Part shown: piece after piece, positions 59,117 through 64,000 of the stretch
How positions within the stretch are numbered: position 1 is the stretch's first letter
Layout: each line of letters starts with the position of its first letter
NCBI GenBank assembly: GCA_000149265.1
Contig: CH003306.1
Location: 157,107 to 221,106 of the forward strand
Length of the DNA stretch: 64,000 bases
Source of the DNA: Ciona savignyi
Lineage: Eukaryota > Chordata > Ascidiacea > Phlebobranchia > Cionidae
Reading direction: 5' to 3'
Notes under the pieces: model-generated
Told to the model about the DNA's origin: nothing
Databases searched by the model: none
The model's input: only the letters and a program-made list of their open reading frames with translations
Position numbers and translations under genes: made by a program

Positions 59117-59501
59117 AAACGTGGTTGTTTATAATAATTAATGGTAAATGTTGACATCAATCAACAATTCTGTTTTATACAGCAGTAAACTATTGACGCC
59201 TCAATGAACAACGTTTGTTGCAGTGAGCACTTTTTAGTGTAAAAAGAGAGTTTGGGTTCCCCAAAAAAGTAAAAAAGGTTTGTCAGCTAACGGAATGAGA
59301 CCGATACCGAACAGCTTCTCGCTGAAATAAATTATTTGGGTAGTTACAGTGGGAGATTCCCTGTACTGTTAAACCAACGAACCAAAATAAAGTTTATTTC
59401 GAACAGACTGCATTTTTTATCAGTGTTATAGATTGTTTACTGTAAGCTATGCTACTGGAAAGTTGAATAAAAGTTACTTTTGGAATCTTTTACTTACCAA
59501 A

Positions 59502-62500
59502 ATGCCTGTAAGTATGTAGTTTTAATTAAATCTAACCACTATACCATTATAAAAGTTGTTCTGTAAATAATTTCCTAGCACATCTTAACACATTATTATT
59601 GTTGCACTGGTAATAGTTATTCTGATAAAAATAATAGTAACATTAATTTTGACACTAAATCGTGTGATCAGGTGCTTTTGCAGTCCATCCAAAATATAGG
59701 TAAAGAGCTGTAAACTAACATTATTTCTTGAAAATGGGCGAAACATAGTATTTTTATGCTAAAAGTGTGTAATGACCATCGGTCTTTATTGGTCAACCAC
59801 CGTAACAACATGAATATAACCACTATAAATCTATATGTTTGCAGATTTATCTTTGTCATGTAGTCTGATAATTCTTGTCTATGGTTAAGTTACCGAAGTT
59901 GTTTATTGTGATATATTTCAAAATTGCAATAATTACATTTTTCTAATATTAATCCAATGGGTTCTAGCAACGTCTGGGAAATGCATTGTTGGTATGGGAG
60001 AACTAAAAAGAGGGAAAGAATAAAGAAAGGAGTAAAAATGCAAACCAAAATAAAAAATAAGAGCTTTAAAGTTAATGTTAAGGTTAAACTTAGTGTTAAG
60101 GGAAGGGTTAAACTTGTTTTTATAATTTTAATGAGTATGGTAGTTTAGTGTTCCCCCTGTGGGTATATTGACGCAACTGGGCAGAAAATGAAGTTATGGT
60201 ATAAATTGAAATAATCATTATTCCACAACGAATTACTTGGTACAATTTGCTTGGTAATGTTAAAAGTACCAAGTCATTCAAGAAAAACCTATAAATTAGA
60301 GCTATGTATGTATATATTTTACATCAGTTACTCATAAGACTACACTTATAATACCGTATGAATTATGCCATTTTCAGTTGTCAGATCAAGCCAATAGTTC
60401 CACTTCAAATTCAAGAAATTTAAATTTTATTAAAATTCCGAATATCAAGATCGATACTGGTAAGAGACATTTTTAAATAAAATTTTATATTTTTAACATA
60501 GTGCTACTCTTTGTAATCCCATTAATAAAGTCCACTGGCCAGTTGAGTTTCTGCAGTTTATATGGTAGTATTATCATCATGGTACTTGTACAAAATATTT
60601 TTCTGTATACTCCCCACTTGTTGTAATATTATGGCTTAAGACCTTCCGCTAACTGTATTTTATTCTTCCTTTCAATGTCCAAGATAGTCACATTATGTCA
60701 GAATGTCACAGTACAGTATTTTACTAGTCGATAGATGGCTGGTCAATTATAACCGATATATTATGATATTGTCTATTAAAATTAATTCAAGTTCATTTAG
60801 TTATATTTTGTAATTTGCTATACTATATAAAGTGATACCGGTATTGTTTAGTAAATTTAACTTTAGTTAAGAGTTATTTCATTTTATTAGTTTTCTAATT
60901 TGTAATGCCACAGCCAGTGCTGTTTTTTTATTAATGTTTAAAGTTTAAGTTGTTTGAAATACAAACTATTTTAACTTTTATAAGTTATTTTTACTTCTTT
61001 ATTGTTTCTTGATACATCTGCAGGTGAACACAATACTAACTACAATGTTGGTACCAACGATAAACTTTTGATTTTTAATACCTTGGAGCAGGCTCAAAAT
61101 TGGATTGTATCATATGAAGCAGAACATGGGTACATATTTGTAAAAGTAAAGACGACCCCCTTTGAAAGTGAAGCTATACTAGATGGTACGGTAATTTGCA
61201 TCATAATTTGTAGTAGAAGTATATACCAGTCTTATAATTTTAAAACCCTTAACTAATACATTTTTTCACTTCAGATCTCCCCACAAAATTATCAAAGAGA
61301 ATGCGTTGGCTCTTAACAACACATTTTTCGAACAAAGGATTTGCAGAATTGGTTCCATTTATAGTACTTAATGGCCACAGAACATTGCATTGCCACCATG
61401 GACCAGACAGGCATAAAGCATTTAAGCTAAAGCAAATGATAAAAAGTCAAATGGTAAAATTATATTTAATGTCTTAAATAACTTTTTCATTTGCTGTATC
61501 TGGCATATTAAAAGGAATACTCTGTTTTGTCTTAAGCTTCTCCATACAAGGCTGAATGTGTAGTTATAAAGATGTTGAACTTAGGCATACCAATTTTATT
61601 CCAAAAATCGGTAATTGGGACTCAGATAAGCTTTATTTAAACATAACGTTTTTATATGTAATTTCGGTTACAAAGAGAAAATCCGTTGGTTGCTAAAAAA
61701 ACATTGCTTAAAAAAAAAGCTGCAATAATGTAACATTCAATTAGAACAATATCAGAACCGTAATCCACTTTTAGTATTGGTAAATCACAGAGTAGACAAA
61801 CAAATTTTCAAAATGAACGGAACTTGAATATTTAAACTGTTAAGCAAAAAGTATTTCTATTGCAAAATAAACAACCAATTTCGGCTAGCGGCCCTTGTTC
61901 GCATTCAGTGAAAACTGAGCCAAAGTCTGGCAAATGGAATGAATTATTGAAAATGTTGTTGTTTTGAAATTGTTTAATGGTATTTGTATACTAAGTTATT
62001 ACTGTTTAAAACGCGTTTCTTTTCGCTTAGAAAGAAAATCCACCTGTATTGCGTGTTGAGCTTCAACCTTCTAAAAAGCTGGAATGCCCTGCCAAAATTA
62101 GATTGAATCAAAGATTATTCTTTCCTGATCACAAGGTAAAATGTGTTTGGTAAAGGCTGTGTAAGGTCAAGGAGCTGGTATAAGTCCACATATGCGGTTG
62201 CCAGCTAGCAGACAGATGGTTATTCACATAGGCTAGTGTGCAAATATACACTTACTGCGTTACTAGTCACCATTTAAGAAACAAACTCCTGTCCGTCAGC
62301 TCATGTGTTAATCTGGCCCTAGAATGAAATTCCATTTACCAAAGGCACAAGTAAAAGTTATTGTATGTTTTTTTTAACTTGAAAGTTCAATTTGTGTTTC
62401 AGGTTGCAAATTATGCGAGTCACCATGAAAAAAACAAAGCAATACAAGATCTAAAACAACTAGTTGTTAGCAATACTAATGTTGTAAAGAAAGAGGCAAG

Positions 62501-63670
62501 AATAATGATATGCCTTAACTATGCAAATGCAAATAAGCACAGCGATCATAAAATAGGAGCTGATGACTGTGAGCGACATGGTATGAAGGTCATGCGGTAA
62601 GTGAATCACCAGTCTGCATCAACCAAATGGTTGTAGGATCAAAACCAGCTCGTGGCTATTTTTAGTGTGGTATGATGCGTTGCAACTGATATTACCTGAT
62701 CTTGTGGCTAGTGAAGAGTAGCTGATTATTGATTGTGTGATATCGGCCCCCTGTGTTTTCCCTTCATCGGGATAAATCATGAATACAATGGTTAAATTAG
62801 TTTATTTATTTGAAACTAATAGTTTGTCAAAAAGTTTTGTTTTGGTTTATTTGTTTATGAGAAGTAAACACTGATAGCCAAGTTTACATTCAATAGATTG
62901 TTTCAGCTAAACTCAAATCACATTGATAAAAAATAATTTTATTAACTCTTTTAAAAGCAAAAAAATGAAAAGAAAAGAAAGAAAATTGCAACACAAAAGA
63001 AAATCGAAAACTCCAAATGTTGCAAAGCCCACTATTAATCAGGAGTTGAATTTGTTAAAACCCATGTCGCCCATGGAGTCTTTTTACCAATCCAGCAAGT
63101 ATGTTTTTCTCAATTTTAGTCATTTTTGATAAAATGAGGTCCGACTGTAAAAAAACGCATTTCAAGAAAAACCTGGCTAAATAACAATTAATATTTATGA
63201 TTGAACAAAATATGCAATTATGCATTATTTTTGCTCTTAAGTGTTATTAAGATGTGTTAAACATGGGCCATTAAGGTGTGTTGAATAAGACGATGAATGG
63301 AAACCAATATATTGCTAGTTTTTCTTTAGCTTATTAAACCACTGGGTTTAGACTAAAGTGTGCTGATTATCTTGCCTAAATGTAAAACTGGCTAGCAGGT
63401 GCTTAGTTTCAACCCCATACCTTTTAGTTGACAACAAAAATTAGCTAACTGGTCCACCAAATGTTTTGATTTCTAATGTCACTGTTGAACAGCACTTCAG
63501 ATATCATTGAAATCAAATTCATCGATAATGACATGACGGAACTAGAGGTCCAAAATGAACCCAGCAACTCGAATTCACTGGAAACCCCAGAAGGTTGGAT
63601 ACTAGGAGAAAGTTCAATGAACCAGAATTTATTTAAGGATTGCTATGTTTATTACTTGGGTGGTGCTTAG
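59502..63670 (+). CDS. CARF/ALS2CR8-domain-like protein, eight exons
   Basis: Exons 59502-59507, 60378-60459, 61024-61195, 61275-61452, 62031-62135, 62403-62596, 62958-63098, 63493-63670 (TAG); all phases agree. The first coding exon is only ATG CCT before gtaagt. The middle holds LEQAQNWIVSYEAEHGY, FSNKGFAELVPF, LHCHHGPDRHKAFK, LECPAKIRLNQRLFFPDHKV and, further on, HSDHKIG. The Cys-Pro-Ala-(Lys)-Ile, FP.(H/F)K and H..H pattern is what I know from the ALS2CR8 domain of calcium-responsive transcription factor and its many transposon-related invertebrate relatives. The 62958 exon is strongly basic (KKMKRKERK), a likely nuclear signal. No strong claim on DNA target. The 3' end may instead continue to an exon at about 63774-63830 (KALDWDLQSK...) by alternative splicing. 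Confidence 0.65.
62600..62795 (+). repeat. Worn SINE in a CARF-like intron
   Basis: ggttgtaggatcaaaaccag resembles the B-box region and ccctgtgttttcccttcatc..gggataaatcatgaata the tail. The middle is poorly kept. Confidence 0.45.
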
Positions 63671-63892
63671 TTGTCTGGTTAAGTCATTTGTAAGAGGCGT
63701 TCAGCCAATTATTTAGCCTATCTATTTAATGTTAATTAACCTCATAAAAACGTTTTTTTCAATCCTGCCACAGAAAGCTTTGGATTGGGATTTGCAATCC
63801 AAACTAAAAGAACTTGAAAATTTGGCTTAAATATTCCTAGATGGTACCAGTTCCCACAGTAGGATTTTAGGAAATGCACTATGCTATGAACC

Positions 63893-64000
63893 AATTTATT
63901 TTGCTCTTATCTCACAAAACTGCACTTTATCTCTCACAAAACTGCACACCAAAACGAGACGTGCTGGCACACAACCTAGCACACTCTTCCTACCCTACCA
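63893..64000. other. End of window, short tandem duplication
   Basis: tctcacaaaactgcac occurs twice (63912 and 63934) in otherwise plain sequence. Confidence 0.5.

Overview
The window is eukaryotic nuclear DNA. It is AT-rich, its genes are split by GT-AG introns of a few hundred bases, and about half of it is mobile or repeated DNA. The gene families (RASEF-type EF-hand/Rab GTPase, GT10 fucosyltransferase, tetraspanin, NACHT/WD-like protein, CARF-like factor) and the compact introns fit an invertebrate chordate; a tunicate such as Ciona is my best guess, as inference only. Exon limits were read by eye from splice sites and reading frame.

Layout. (1) 148-13462, + strand: the last eleven exons of a WD40-repeat gene, probably NWD1/NWD2-like; its 5' part lies before the window. 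One intron holds a nested insertion: a satellite-like repeat array, inside a 6.7 kb non-autonomous hAT transposon, inside a tRNA-derived SINE. (2) 14627-18893: a second hAT-like element carrying the same inner repeat and a 100-N assembly gap. (3) 19066-42792: a cluster of classical short-chain dehydrogenase/reductase (SDR) loci. SDR-3 and SDR-4 are intact, SDR-1 has a one-base frameshift, and SDR-2 and SDR-5 are clear pseudogenes. (4) 28240-35838, between SDR-3 and SDR-4: a relic of an exon of gene 1, split by an RNase H-bearing LINE, which is itself split by a young, internally deleted BEL/Pao LTR retrotransposon. So the 3' end of the WD gene and the adjacent SDR gene were duplicated together. 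(5) 41040-46040: an old related LTR, SDR-5, and a pogo/Tc1-like element with TA target duplication, in a second segmental duplication matching the region after SDR-3. (6) 47178-47978: an intronless tetraspanin reading frame. (7) 49711-54979: a RASEF-like coiled-coil plus Rab gene. (8) 57921-56114, - strand: a fucosyltransferase gene with two apparent frameshifts. (9) 59502-63670: a CARF/ALS2CR8-domain-like gene with a two-codon first coding exon.

These genes do not form a shared pathway. The strongest signals are the nested insertions with exact target-site duplications, the tandem growth of the SDR family, and an undescribed (to me) repeat family with a terminal hairpin kept by paired base changes.
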